Below are positions 35,079 to 45,393 of a stretch of DNA of 64,000 bases, piece by piece. Under the pieces are notes generated by a model that did no database searches, had not been told where the DNA came from, and saw nothing but the letters and a program-made list of their open reading frames with translations. Source of the DNA: AP-15 sp963812675 (GTDB lineage: Bacteria > Pseudomonadota > Alphaproteobacteria > ATCC43930 > CGMCC-115725); assembly GCA_963812675.1 (NCBI GenBank), contig CAWEWR010000007.1, forward strand, positions 682,001 to 746,000, written 5' to 3'. The translations under genes and the position numbers were made by a program. How positions within the stretch are numbered: the first letter of the stretch is position 1; each line of letters begins with the position of its first letter.

Positions 35079-36752
35079 TCACTCCCCCCGTCCAACCCAC
35101 TGGCCGTAGACCGGGTACTGGCAGCAGATGAACTCGATATAGGCCGGGCGGCCGGACGCATTGACGTCGAGCGCCCGCCGCAGGGCCGGGATGATTTCGG
35201 CTGGCTCGCTCACCCGCTCGGTGTGGAAGCCGAGGGCGCCGATCACCTTCGACATATCCACCTCGTCGGGCCCCAGCACCCGGTGTGTGAAGGGATCGTG
35301 TCCTGGCCCCCAGAAGCCGGGTCCATAGCCGGCAAAGCCACCATTGCTGATGTGCACGACCGTGATCCCGAGTTTCTCGCGCAACAGAACCTCAAGGTTG
35401 CCGAGCATGTAGCCAAGGCCTGCTTCGCCGGTCACCGCCACGGATGACCGGTCCGGGAACGCCTTCTTGGCGGCGATGGCGGCAGCCAGGCTGAAGCCCA
35501 GCGTCGAGACATTGCCCCAGCCCAGAAAGCCGCGCGGGATCAGCGTGTCGAAGACGGTGCTCAGCTGGTCGCGCGTGTTGCCCAACTCGTGCGTCACGAA
35601 CGAATTGCGCAGATCCAGCACCTCCATCAGATCGCCGTACACCCGATAGGGGTTGATCGGCTTCTCGTCGGAGACCATGACCTGCCTGTATCGGGCGAGC
35701 GCCTGGTCGCGTAACGCCCTCACCTCCGCCGCCACATTACCCGAATTCCGTGCGGCACCGCCCGTGGAGCCAGACGTGCGGTCGGACACTTCCCGGCGCA
35801 GCGCCTGCAAGGTCAGGCGCGCATCGCCGATCACGGCGTGCGCCGTCGGATACATCTTGTTGATGTGCAGCTCGTCGACGTTGCAGTGGATGATGGTCTT
35901 CGTCGCCGCATCGGGAATGGCGTGGCTGAAGCGGCCCGGCGACAGGCTCGAGCCCACGGCGAGGATGAGGTCGCTTTTGTTCAGGTAGTGTGCCACCTGA
36001 TCGCCGCGCACGCCGACAAACAGCGGATGGTTCTCCGGGAACGCCCCTTTCGCCTTGAGCGTCGTGATCACCGGCACATTCACGAGCTCCGCCAGCGCTT
36101 TCAGGTCTTCCGAGGCGCCCGCGTAGATGACCCCCTCGCCGGCGTAGATCAGCGGGTTACGGGCTAGGAGGAGCTGGTCGACGGCAGCGCGCACATCCGC
36201 CGGGTCCGGCGCGGATTTCCAGCCCTTCACGGGACGGTAGGGGTCGGCGGTCTCGTCGTATGTGGCCGTGGCATTGGGAATAGCCAGGATCACCGGGCCC
36301 GGTCTGCCGCTGCGCAGCATGGTGAAGGCGCGGCGCATCAGCTCAGGCGTGCGTTCGGGCTTGTCGAGATAGCCGAACCACTTCGACACCGTCTTCATGG
36401 CCGATGCGACATCGTACTGGCTGTTGCCCGAGCTGCCGGCCGGCACGCCATCGGTGATGCACAGAACGGGCGAGCCATCCTCATAGGCCTGCGCCATCCC
36501 AGCGTAGGCGTACTGCATGCCGGCGGCATTGACGCCCCCTTGGAAGGTGCACACCCCGATCCGGGAGCCCGCGGTGATGCGCGAGAACGCGTCGGCGACC
36601 GCGACGGCGTAACGGTCGTCGCGCATCATCAGCATCGGCACCCCTTCCCTGCCGAGCGCGTTGTTCACCCGGCAGACCGGGAAGGTCGAAACCCAACCCA
36701 CACCCTCCTCTTTGAGAATGCGGCTAATGCCGGTCGCTACATCGATCGTCAT
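35079..36752 (-). CDS. Thiamine diphosphate-dependent enzyme (acetolactate synthase/decarboxylase superfamily)
   Basis: The protein has 557 residues with the three-domain layout of ThDP enzymes. The N-terminal PYR domain has FPVCRVNNALGREGVPMLMM, EDGSPVLCITDG and RSGRPGPVILAIP. The central domain has PLIYAGEGVIYAGA. The C-terminal PP domain has the cofactor stretch TGEAGLGYMLGNLEVL then SNGGFAGYG, with GEA replacing the usual GDG. The ATG at 36752 has AAAGGAG upstream; the open frame extends to 37100 but overlaps the divergent gene. It probably acts with the downstream DUF35 and thiolase-like proteins on a 2-oxo or 2-hydroxyacyl substrate. Confidence 0.88.
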   Translation of the reverse strand: MTIDVATGISRILKEEGVGWVSTFPVCRVNNALGREGVPMLMMRDDRYAVAVADAFSRITAGSRIGVCTFQGGVNAAGMQYAYAGMAQAYEDGSPVLCITDGVPAGSSGNSQYDVASAMKTVSKWFGYLDKPERTPELMRRAFTMLRSGRPGPVILAIPNATATYDETADPYRPVKGWKSAPDPADVRAAVDQLLLARNPLIYAGEGVIYAGASEDLKALAELVNVPVITTLKAKGAFPENHPLFVGVRGDQVAHYLNKSDLILAVGSSLSPGRFSHAIPDAATKTIIHCNVDELHINKMYPTAHAVIGDARLTLQALRREVSDRTSGSTGGAARNSGNVAAEVRALRDQALARYRQVMVSDEKPINPYRVYGDLMEVLDLRNSFVTHELGNTRDQLSTVFDTLIPRGFLGWGNVSTLGFSLAAAIAAKKAFPDRSSVAVTGEAGLGYMLGNLEVLLREKLGITVVHISNGGFAGYGPGFWGPGHDPFTHRVLGPDEVDMSKVIGALGFHTERVSEPAEIIPALRRALDVNASGRPAYIEFICCQYPVYGQWVGRGE

Positions 36753-36799
36753 GGATGTGGTCTCCTTTGCACGCAGCCGAGCCGTCAGCCTCCGCGTGG

Positions 36800-36823
36800 G
36801 TTCGACCGCTCCGGCACCTCTCC
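36800..36823. repeat. 24-base direct repeat, right copy (tRNA-Ser 5' fragment)
   Basis: Identical to 24729-24752, the first 24 bases of tRNA-Ser. Only this fragment is present; the anticodon arm, variable arm and T arm are absent, so it is not a second tRNA gene. It lies in the leader of the ThDP enzyme gene and marks a plausible right end of the 12-kb island. Confidence 0.85.
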
Positions 36824-36927
36824 GCGTCCCTCGAATAGCCGATAGCATAAAGGGCCGCAACCTATGGGGAGATTTCCTTTGGGGGTCGGCGGCCACTAAG
36901 ATCGGGATCGATTGCGGAGGAGAGGTG

Positions 36928-38193
36928 ATGCCGGGGTTTGGGGCAAGGCGGGTCGGGGTGATCGGGGCCGGCATGGTCGGGGTGTGCGCGGCGAGCTGGT
37001 TGCAGCGCGACGGCCACAGCGTCTTTCTGCTCGAAAAAGACGAGCCCGGCCATGGCGCCTCCTTCGGCAACGCCGGGTGCTTCAACGGCTCGTCGGTCAC
37101 CCCGGTAGCAATGCCTGGTGTCGTTTGGAATGTTCCGGGCTGGCTCTTTGACCCGCTCGCCGCTTTGGCGCTGCGCTGGAGCTATCTGCCGGCAATCGCG
37201 CCGTGGCTGCTGCGCTTCGTCCGCGCCGGCACACCCGAAAAGGCGCGGGCGGCAGCGCGCGCCTTGCGCCCCCTCGTCGGGCCGACCCTCGATGCGCTGA
37301 AACCGCTCGTCAGCGCGGCAGGTGCCCAGGATCTCGTCCATCGTCTCGGCCATCTCTATGTCTACCGCTCGGCCGAAAGCCTGGCGAAGGACCGGTTCGC
37401 CTGGGATCTGCGGCGCGAGAACGGTGTCGAGATCGACGAATTCGACGCCGACGAATTGCGCAAGCTGGAGCCCACTCTGTCGCGCGACTACCTGCGCGGC
37501 GTGTTGGTCCGCGAGAACGGGCACACCTCTAACCCGCTGGCACTGGTCGAGCGTCTCGTCGAGCACTTCGTTCGCTGGGGCGGCGAGCTGGTGCGAGCGC
37601 GAGCATGCGGCTTTCGCCTCGAAGGCGGCCGGCTCGCCGCGATCGAGACCGACACCGGCGACCTCGCTGCCGACGCCGCGATCGTCTGCGCCGGGGCCTA
37701 TTCGAAACCGCTCGCAGCGGCGCTCGGCGACAAGACGCCGCTCGAGACCGAACGCGGCTATCACCTGATGATCCGCGATCCCGAAGCAATGCCGCGCATT
37801 CCGACCGCTGATGCTGACGGCAAATTCGTCGCAACGCCAATGGATACGGGGCTGCGCTTTGCGGGCACGGTCGAGCTTGCGGGTCTGGCGGCGCCGCCCG
37901 ATTGGCGGCGCGCCCAGATCCTGCTCGAGCAGGGGCGCAAGATGCTGCCCGGCCTCGCCGCATCGCACCCGCAGGAGCGGATCTCGGTGTGGATGGGCCA
38001 TCGGCCGAGCCTGCCCGACTCGCTTCCGGTTCTCGGCCCGTCGAGCGCGACGCCGGACGTCATCTATGCTTACGGCCACGGCCATGTCGGCATGACTTCG
38101 GCGCCAATGACCGGCAAGATCGTCGCCGACCTCGTCGCCGGCCGGCCGCCCTCGATCGATATCGGGCCCTTTTCTGCCGGCCGGTTCCGTTAA
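36928..38193 (+). CDS. FAD-dependent oxidoreductase (D-amino acid dehydrogenase/DadA-like)
   Basis: The protein has 421 residues. The N-terminal FAD-binding motif is VGVIGAGMVGVCAASWLQRD, followed by LLEKDEPGHGASFGNAGCFN as in DadA-type proteins. The C-terminal GHVGMTSAPMTGKIVADLV completes the flavin site. It oxidises an amino acid or amine, with substrate unknown. The start has GGAGGAGAGG upstream. Its stop overlaps the 3' end of the convergent dehalogenase gene by four bases. Confidence 0.9.
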   Translation: MPGFGARRVGVIGAGMVGVCAASWLQRDGHSVFLLEKDEPGHGASFGNAGCFNGSSVTPVAMPGVVWNVPGWLFDPLAALALRWSYLPAIAPWLLRFVRAGTPEKARAAARALRPLVGPTLDALKPLVSAAGAQDLVHRLGHLYVYRSAESLAKDRFAWDLRRENGVEIDEFDADELRKLEPTLSRDYLRGVLVRENGHTSNPLALVERLVEHFVRWGGELVRARACGFRLEGGRLAAIETDTGDLAADAAIVCAGAYSKPLAAALGDKTPLETERGYHLMIRDPEAMPRIPTADADGKFVATPMDTGLRFAGTVELAGLAAPPDWRRAQILLEQGRKMLPGLAASHPQERISVWMGHRPSLPDSLPVLGPSSATPDVIYAYGHGHVGMTSAPMTGKIVADLVAGRPPSIDIGPFSAGRFR

Positions 38194-38897
38194 CTGCGCG
38201 CTCGGAGGAGCTCGGGCAAATCGGTCAATGCCGAGACGGTATGGTCGGGGGCGTGGCCCAGCTCTTCGGCGCGTCCGCGCAGCATGCCGAACATATTGGC
38301 CGGAGCGCCCCCGCCACTGCGGCGGATCCAGACGACCTCGAAACCGAAGGCCTTGGCGCCGGCGACATCAAAGCTATTAGACGAGACGAACAGCACTTCG
38401 TTCTTTGGAACGCTGAGCGCCGGCTCGACGAGGGCATAACAGGATCGGTGCGGCTTGTATGCACGGACGCTGTCGACGCTGATCGCGGCCTCGATCCGCC
38501 GGTCGAGCCCGGAATTCCGAACGAGTTCTCGGAGCATTCGCGGGTTGCCGTTCGACAGGATGGCGAGCTTGTGTCCCGCGAGCGCGGCGAGCGCCTCTTG
38601 GGCTTCCGGATAAGGATCGAGGTGGAGATAATTCTCCATCAAGGGTCCGCGGATAGCGTCGTTCGGCTCGACCCCTGCCGCCCGCAATGCAAAGTCGAGC
38701 GCGGCACTCGTCACCTCCCAAAAATCCGCATATTCCTGCATCAAGCTGCGCAGCCAAGTGTATTCCAGTTGCTTCAGCCGCCAGAGCTGCGTGATCACCT
38801 CGCCTTTCCCCGGGCACAAGGCCTCGGTTTTCGCCAGTACGGACTGAACGTCGTAGAGCGTGCCATAGGCGTCGAAAACCAAGGCCCGAACCGTCAT
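38190..38897 (-). CDS. Haloacid dehalogenase type II (HAD superfamily)
   Basis: The protein has 235 residues. The nucleophile Asp is in VFDAYGTLYDVQSV, the second motif is ILSNGNPRML, the Lys is in RAYKPH and the last motif is SSNSFDVAGAKAFGF. These are L-2-haloacid dehalogenase hallmarks. The alternative is a related phosphatase, which matters because a phosphonate transporter is next door, but the FDxYGTLxDV start favours the dehalogenase branch. It is transcribed in the same direction as phnDEC, 27 bases after phnC. Confidence 0.88.
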   Translation of the reverse strand: MTVRALVFDAYGTLYDVQSVLAKTEALCPGKGEVITQLWRLKQLEYTWLRSLMQEYADFWEVTSAALDFALRAAGVEPNDAIRGPLMENYLHLDPYPEAQEALAALAGHKLAILSNGNPRMLRELVRNSGLDRRIEAAISVDSVRAYKPHRSCYALVEPALSVPKNEVLFVSSNSFDVAGAKAFGFEVVWIRRSGGGAPANMFGMLRGRAEELGHAPDHTVSALTDLPELLRARS

Positions 38898-38924
38898 GAC
38901 AAAATTCCTTCCGCAAACGCGTCT

Positions 38925-39686
38925 TCAAGTCGCGAAGATCATGCGATGGTCAGCTTCGGCAAACGCGGCGGCCGGCCGGTCGGCGATCATTCGGCCGGCG
39001 CGCAGACCGATGACGCGATCGGCGAATTGGATCGCGAACTCGACCTGGTGCAAGCTGACGAGCACGGCGATCATGCGCTCGCGCGCAATGTCCCGCAAAA
39101 TCGACAGGACGCTTTTGGCCGATTCCGGATCGAGGCTGGCGACTGGCTCGTCGGCCAGGACAAACCGGCTCTGTTGGGCGAGCGCCCGCGCGATCGCCAC
39201 ACGTTGCTGCTGGCCGCCCGACAAGCTGTCGGCACGCTGCAGTGCGTAGGACAGCAGGCCGACGCGATCGAGCGCGGCGAGGGCCAATTGCCGATCCCTG
39301 TGCGGGAAACGGCGCAGCATCACGCGCCAGGTCGGCACCTCCCCGAGACGGCCGGCCAGGACATTGTCGAGCGCGTTCAGTCGTCGGATCAGATTGAACT
39401 GCTGGAAGATCAGGCCGATCTCGCTGCGCGCCATCGACAACTGCCGGCCGCCCAGCGTTCGCATGGCATGCTCGCCAAGGAAAATCTGCCCACAATCGGA
39501 CTGCGCGAGGCGCGTTACGCAGCGAAACAATGTGGTCTTTCCGGCACCGCTAGCTCCGAGTATCGCGACGACCTCACCCGCTGCCACGTCGAAAGAAACA
39601 TCATCGAGCACGACGCGGTCGCCAAACCGCTTTTTTAGCCCGACGATGCGCATTGCCGGATCGCGTGGCGACACCGCGGCGATCAC
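38925..39686 (-). CDS. phnC: Phosphonate-type ABC transporter ATP-binding protein
   Basis: The protein has 253 residues. Walker A GASGAGKTT, Q-loop FQQFNLI, signature LSGGQQQRVAIARAL and Walker B FVLADEPVASLD are all intact. IFQQFNLIRRLNALDNVLAGRL is typical of PhnC. The GTG start overlaps the phnE stop by four bases (GTGA). It energises uptake through PhnE with the binding protein PhnD. Confidence 0.92.
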   Translation of the reverse strand: MIAAVSPRDPAMRIVGLKKRFGDRVVLDDVSFDVAAGEVVAILGASGAGKTTLFRCVTRLAQSDCGQIFLGEHAMRTLGGRQLSMARSEIGLIFQQFNLIRRLNALDNVLAGRLGEVPTWRVMLRRFPHRDRQLALAALDRVGLLSYALQRADSLSGGQQQRVAIARALAQQSRFVLADEPVASLDPESAKSVLSILRDIARERMIAVLVSLHQVEFAIQFADRVIGLRAGRMIADRPAAAFAEADHRMIFAT

Positions 39687-40495
39687 ACCAGTCCCCGCCG
39701 CAGCCTGGCGCTGAACTGGTCGATCATCGTCACCATCGCAAGGATGATCAGAATGATCGTGAACAGACGCGCGAAGTCCAAGAGGTCTACGCTGTTCTTC
39801 AACTCCTGCCCGATCCCGCCGGCGCCGACGACGCCGAGGACGGTCGAGGAGCGGACATTGAACTCCCAGACATAGAGGGTGATCGACGTCAAATTCGGCA
39901 ATACATCCGGCAGCAGTGCGTAGCTGATCACCTTCAGGCGATTGGCTCCGGTCAGCGCCGCCGCCTCGAGCGGGCCTGGTTCGACCGCCTCGATCGCTTC
40001 CGACCAGAGCTTGGCGATCGTGCCGGCGGAATGGAGGCCGATGCCGAGCACCCCGGCGAAGGGCCCCAATCCGACGGCCGCAACGAAGAGCAATGCGAAG
40101 ATGAAGGAATCAATTCCTCGCAGCGCATTTAGAAACCAGCGCATTGGGGTGTAGAGCAGCCCGCTCGGGGTGATGTTCTGCGCCGCGAGTATGCAGCACG
40201 GCATCGCAATGACCACGCCGATGGTCGTGCCGACCACCGCCATTGCAACAGTCTCAATAGCGCGCTCGATCAGGACAGCGAGATCGCTTGTGTTGGGCGG
40301 CCAGGCCTTGGCCGCCCAATGCGCGAGCCTCGGCAGCCCGTCCCACAGACGGCCGAGGTCGAAATCGACAAAATAAAGGGAGAAACCGTAGACCAGCAAC
40401 AAGAGCAGGAGTGTCGTGACGAAACGAACCGGCGTCGCCCCGATCAGGGAACGCGTCGGATCCGGATAGAGTGCCTCGGTGTCGCCGGTCCTCAT
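39683..40495 (-). CDS. phnE: Phosphonate-type ABC transporter permease
   Basis: The protein has 270 residues with about six membrane segments. The permease loop ALTGANRLKVISYALLPDVLP (EAA motif region) and the C-terminal STVLGVVGAGGIGQEL are characteristic of PhnE. It overlaps phnD and phnC by four bases on either side, so the three genes are one operon in the order D-E-C. Confidence 0.92.
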   Translation of the reverse strand: MRTGDTEALYPDPTRSLIGATPVRFVTTLLLLLLVYGFSLYFVDFDLGRLWDGLPRLAHWAAKAWPPNTSDLAVLIERAIETVAMAVVGTTIGVVIAMPCCILAAQNITPSGLLYTPMRWFLNALRGIDSFIFALLFVAAVGLGPFAGVLGIGLHSAGTIAKLWSEAIEAVEPGPLEAAALTGANRLKVISYALLPDVLPNLTSITLYVWEFNVRSSTVLGVVGAGGIGQELKNSVDLLDFARLFTIILIILAMVTMIDQFSARLRRGLV

Positions 40496-41382
40496 TTCGG
40501 GTTTTTGAGGGCTCCGACGGCGATGCCGGCGTCCTCGATCAGCTTGTAGTTGACGTGGCTCGACGCGATGAAGCCGGTGTAATGCTTGGGCAGGATGGCG
40601 GGCGCTTGCTCGTCCGTGATACCGGTCAATATTTCCTGGATTTTCTTGGCCATGACGGGATCGAACCCGGCGCGCAACGCGATCGCATCATTGGGCAGGT
40701 CATCCGAGGTCCAGACGATCTTGGTGGCATGCGGCGAGATCGCCCCGTTCTCGATCATCGCGGTGCGATTTCGATCGAAATCGGTCGCGAGATCGGTTTG
40801 CCCATTGGCTACCGAGATCTCGTTGGCCGCATGGGTGGCGCCCTCGTGGTACTGGAAGTACGTCTTCGGATCGAGCCCGCGGGATTTGAACCAGAACGTC
40901 GGCACGAGCCAGCCCGAGGTGGAACCGACATCGGCAAAGGACATGCGCAGCCCTTTGCCGTCGTCCGGCCATTTCTTGATTTCGAGGTCCGGGCGGGCAA
41001 TCACGATCGCGTGGTAAATCGGTTTCCCGTCGTACTTAGCCGTGGCGATCGCATCGCCGGCACCCTTGTTGTGCGCGATCACGTAACCCCACGGTCCCAT
41101 CCACGCGACATCGACCTGACCGCTGGCCAGCGCCACCGCAATGCCTGCCCAGTCGGTCGTCGCCTCGAGCGTATAGGTGGCGCCGAGCCGCTCGGCGAGG
41201 TGTTTGAAAAAGGGATCGAAGGCTTTCTTGGTTTCGCCTGGCGTTGGTTGCAGCGGCCCGACCGCGAAGGCGAGGGTGTCGGCCGCCTGCGCCGCTTCAC
41301 CAGCGAGCGCCAATGCAAAGGCGAGCGTCAGGGCCCCTTTGACGATGCGATCGACGCGGCCTCGATCCAGGTACATGGTCAT
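40492..41382 (-). CDS. phnD: Phosphonate-type ABC transporter substrate-binding protein
   Basis: The protein has 296 residues with a signal peptide (IVKGALTLAFALALAGEAAQA). The PhnD-family core includes PTPGETKKAFDPFFKHLAERL, VDVAWMGPWGY, VGSTSGWLVPTFWF and HEGATHAANEISVANGQTDL. It binds phosphonate, phosphite or a related oxyanion in the periplasm. No C-P lyase or phosphonatase gene is in the window. Confidence 0.92.
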   Translation of the reverse strand: MTMYLDRGRVDRIVKGALTLAFALALAGEAAQAADTLAFAVGPLQPTPGETKKAFDPFFKHLAERLGATYTLEATTDWAGIAVALASGQVDVAWMGPWGYVIAHNKGAGDAIATAKYDGKPIYHAIVIARPDLEIKKWPDDGKGLRMSFADVGSTSGWLVPTFWFKSRGLDPKTYFQYHEGATHAANEISVANGQTDLATDFDRNRTAMIENGAISPHATKIVWTSDDLPNDAIALRAGFDPVMAKKIQEILTGITDEQAPAILPKHYTGFIASSHVNYKLIEDAGIAVGALKNPK

Positions 41383-41443
41383 CTTCTCCGATAAAGTTGC
41401 AGCGTTCGACGACCGATTGGACCCGTCGCCGATTGGAGGAAGT

Positions 41444-42403
41444 TCAGCCCGATGCGTGGGCCAAGCCGCGGAAATTGCTCAACTCAACGTCGATGTCCTG
41501 GTCGGAAAGCAGCGGATCGCGCCCGAACTCGGCCGCCAGAAATTCGATCATGGCGCGGACCTTTGCCGGCACCAGACGGCGCGATGGAAACACCGCGTGG
41601 ATCGGCAGGCTCGTCGGTTCGAAGTCGTTCAGGATGATCCACACCCTGCCCCGCGCGATCTCATCCTCATTGAACAGCCAGATCGGAATGACGCCGATGC
41701 CGAGCCCGCCGAGCACGCCCTCGCGCACCCCCTCGGAGTTGTCGACAAGATAACGGCCCTGCACAGTGACGACGATCTCCTCATCGTCACCGGCGAAATG
41801 CCACTCGTTGCCTGTGGCGAGGCGGGTGTAGACGATGCAATCATGAGCGGTTAGATCGGCGGGATGGAGGGGCTCTCCCCGCCGCTCGAGATAGTCCTGC
41901 GAGGCGACGGTGACGCGACGCGTGGTGCCGATGCGCCGGGCGATCAGGGTCGGATCGGCAATCTCGCCGACGCGCACAGCCAGATCGATGCCCTCGCCGA
42001 TCAGGTCGACGAAACTGTCGCTCATAACTAGCTCGACCTGAACCCCGGGGTTCAGTTCGAGAAACCTTGGCATGCGAGGCGCGACGTGCAGCCGGCCAAA
42101 GGCGACGGGGATGCTGAGCCTGAGCCGCCCGAAGGCTCGCGTCCGCCGCTTCCCGACGGCGTTCTCGGCTTCCGCCACCGCTTCGAGCGCGCGGCGCGCA
42201 AGCTCGTAGAACTGCTTGCCGTCACCGGTCAGGCTCACCGCGCGGGTCGAGCGGTGAAACAGTCGTGCCCCGAGATGATCCTCAAGCGCCGCGACGACGC
42301 GGCTCACCGTCGGCTGCGTCGTGTGAATCTCACGCGCGACAGGGGTAAACCCACCCGCTTCGGCGACACGGACGAACACTTGCATCGCGGCGACGAGGTC
42401 CAT
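41444..42403 (-). CDS. LysR family transcriptional regulator
   Basis: The protein has 319 residues. The N-terminal winged helix has MDLVAAMQVFVRVAEAGGFT and TTQPTVSRVVAALEDHLG. The C-terminal effector domain is of the LysR substrate-binding type and includes EGIDLAVRVGE. The ATG at 42403 matches family starts better than the upstream frame start at 42439. It is 61 bases upstream of phnD on the same strand and so may control the transporter. A perfect 8-1-8 palindrome lies right before its start. Confidence 0.9.
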   Translation of the reverse strand: MDLVAAMQVFVRVAEAGGFTPVAREIHTTQPTVSRVVAALEDHLGARLFHRSTRAVSLTGDGKQFYELARRALEAVAEAENAVGKRRTRAFGRLRLSIPVAFGRLHVAPRMPRFLELNPGVQVELVMSDSFVDLIGEGIDLAVRVGEIADPTLIARRIGTTRRVTVASQDYLERRGEPLHPADLTAHDCIVYTRLATGNEWHFAGDDEEIVVTVQGRYLVDNSEGVREGVLGGLGIGVIPIWLFNEDEIARGRVWIILNDFEPTSLPIHAVFPSRRLVPAKVRAMIEFLAAEFGRDPLLSDQDIDVELSNFRGLAHASG

Positions 42404-42408
42404 AAATT

Positions 42409-42425
42409 GATACGGTAACCGTATC
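42409..42425. promoter_or_regulatory. Perfect 17-base palindrome before the LysR gene
   Basis: GATACGGT-A-ACCGTATC, five bases upstream of the LysR ATG on the minus strand. A site here could be an autoregulatory operator, or a binding site for another factor. No second copy was noticed in the window. Confidence 0.55.
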
Positions 42426-42475
42426 GCCGAAATATGCAATCAGCCGGTCCCCGGCTAGGCAAGCTCTAGGCCACA

Positions 42476-43687
42476 TCAGCCGCTCGGCGGCACTCGCACG
42501 CCGGGCACGAGAAACAGGCCCGCTATTGCTTTGAGGCGCTCGTCGTCGCTCGTCAAATATCTGCTGCGCAGAGCGAAAATCGCCCTCCCGGCCGCCGTGT
42601 CGTTCCACAACCAGTCGCCGAGCTGCTTGCTCGATGGCCTGGCGGAGCTGGAAAGCGCGATCTCGATGTAGGCCGCTTTCAGATCGTCGACCGCGAAACG
42701 CAGTGTCAGCGGCGCCGACATCTCTGCGTTCGGGCTCTCCGGGGTTTGCCCGCGCAGCCAGCTGGCCATGTAACGACCTGCCTGGCTGATCGAGAGCCCG
42801 CTGAGCCCGACTATCGTGCGCTCGCGCTCTTTGGCAGCGCGTCCATACGCGGCGTCGACCCGCTCGCTCTCGTCCTCCAGCGCAGCGGCGAGCCGCGTTG
42901 CCAAGGCGCCATCGAGGTCGGGTTTGGCGAAGGGTGGTCGCCAGGCCGGGTCGGGCCGTTCCCGTGGATCGTCTTCGGGAAAATCCTCGATGATCACGGG
43001 ACCGCGCTCGCGTTCGAGCAGGCGCAATGCCGCGAGGATCACGCGCTTCTGGAACGCCGCATCGCTCGGCGGACCGAACGGGCGGCCCAGCTCGAACGGG
43101 ACCCAGAGGGCACGGGGCGGCTTGGTGTTTTCGGTTTGCGGCCGAATGAGGCTGATCGCCACAGTCGGGACGCCCTCTTCCTCGAGATAATGCCCCAGCG
43201 CGCTCACGGCGCGCGTGCAGAGCGGTCAAACGGGGGAGAGCAGAACGGCGTCGACCCCGTCGCCCTTGAGGCGCAAGGCGACTTCGCGCGCGTAGCCTTC
43301 CATCTGCGGCGGATCTGTTGCGCCCATGAAGGAATAGTGGGTCGCCGCAACGGAACCGATCACGCCCTCGTGAGCGAGTTCGCGCAGCCGATCGAGCGGA
43401 AATACGACGTTCCAGTCTTCCTGGAACCCGCTGCGGTCGAGATTGATCGAGATATGGCTGAACATCAGCTGATCGGGCCGCGTCTCGGACGGGATCACCC
43501 GGTAATCGGCGTCACGCCCGCGGAATGGCTTTTCGCCTGTGACGACCAGGCCGGCCGACGAGACGATCGCGACGCGCCGCTCGGCCAGAGGCGGGCCGTC
43601 TACCCACGGCGTCGTCGCGAAAGTCGGGCATTCGAGCTCGGCGTAGCGCTTTGCCTGCGCCGGAGGAAGGTCGGTTAATCGAGCCAT
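42476..43687 (-). CDS. GrdB-like selenoprotein (glycine/betaine/sarcosine reductase selenoprotein B family), with in-frame UGA as selenocysteine
   Basis: Reading through the TGA at 43226-43228 joins two frames in register into one protein of 403 residues. Sec at position 154 lies in a U-P-L-C redox motif (DAVLLSPV-U-PLCTRAVSAL). The part before the UGA and the part after it (HYLEEEGVPTVAIS, PPRALWVPFELGRPFG, ILAALRLLE) belong to one family, the GrdB-like proteins found in proteobacteria without the full clostridial glycine reductase. A hairpin follows the UGA at the distance expected for a bacterial SECIS element. The ATG at 43687 follows CAGGGA; an upstream start at 43747 is possible. The reaction is unknown, probably thiol redox chemistry. 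Confidence 0.88.
43198..43228 (-). promoter_or_regulatory. SECIS-like hairpin after the UGA of the GrdB-like gene
   Basis: The minus-strand RNA reads UGA, 11 bases, then stem GCGCGC, loop CGUGA, stem GCGCGC. The loop begins 18 bases after the UGA. This matches the bacterial rule that the SECIS apical loop lies about 15-25 bases downstream of the Sec codon. The same loop at the same distance occurs in the second selenoprotein gene. Confidence 0.8.
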
Positions 43688-43812
43688 CACGGTTCCCTGC
43701 GGATTGGCAACTGGCCCAAACATCGCCGATGGGTTGTGCCGGGTCAATGAGGGTTGCTCATATGACTCCCATACCGATTTTGAATGAAATGGCTTGTTCC
43801 TCGCGAGAGCGG

Positions 43813-45389
<1,577 letters not shown>

Positions 45390-45393
<4 letters not shown>

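Noticed and set aside
36800..36823. A second tRNA-Ser gene
   Set aside because: Only the first 24 bases are present; no anticodon arm, variable arm or T arm follows.
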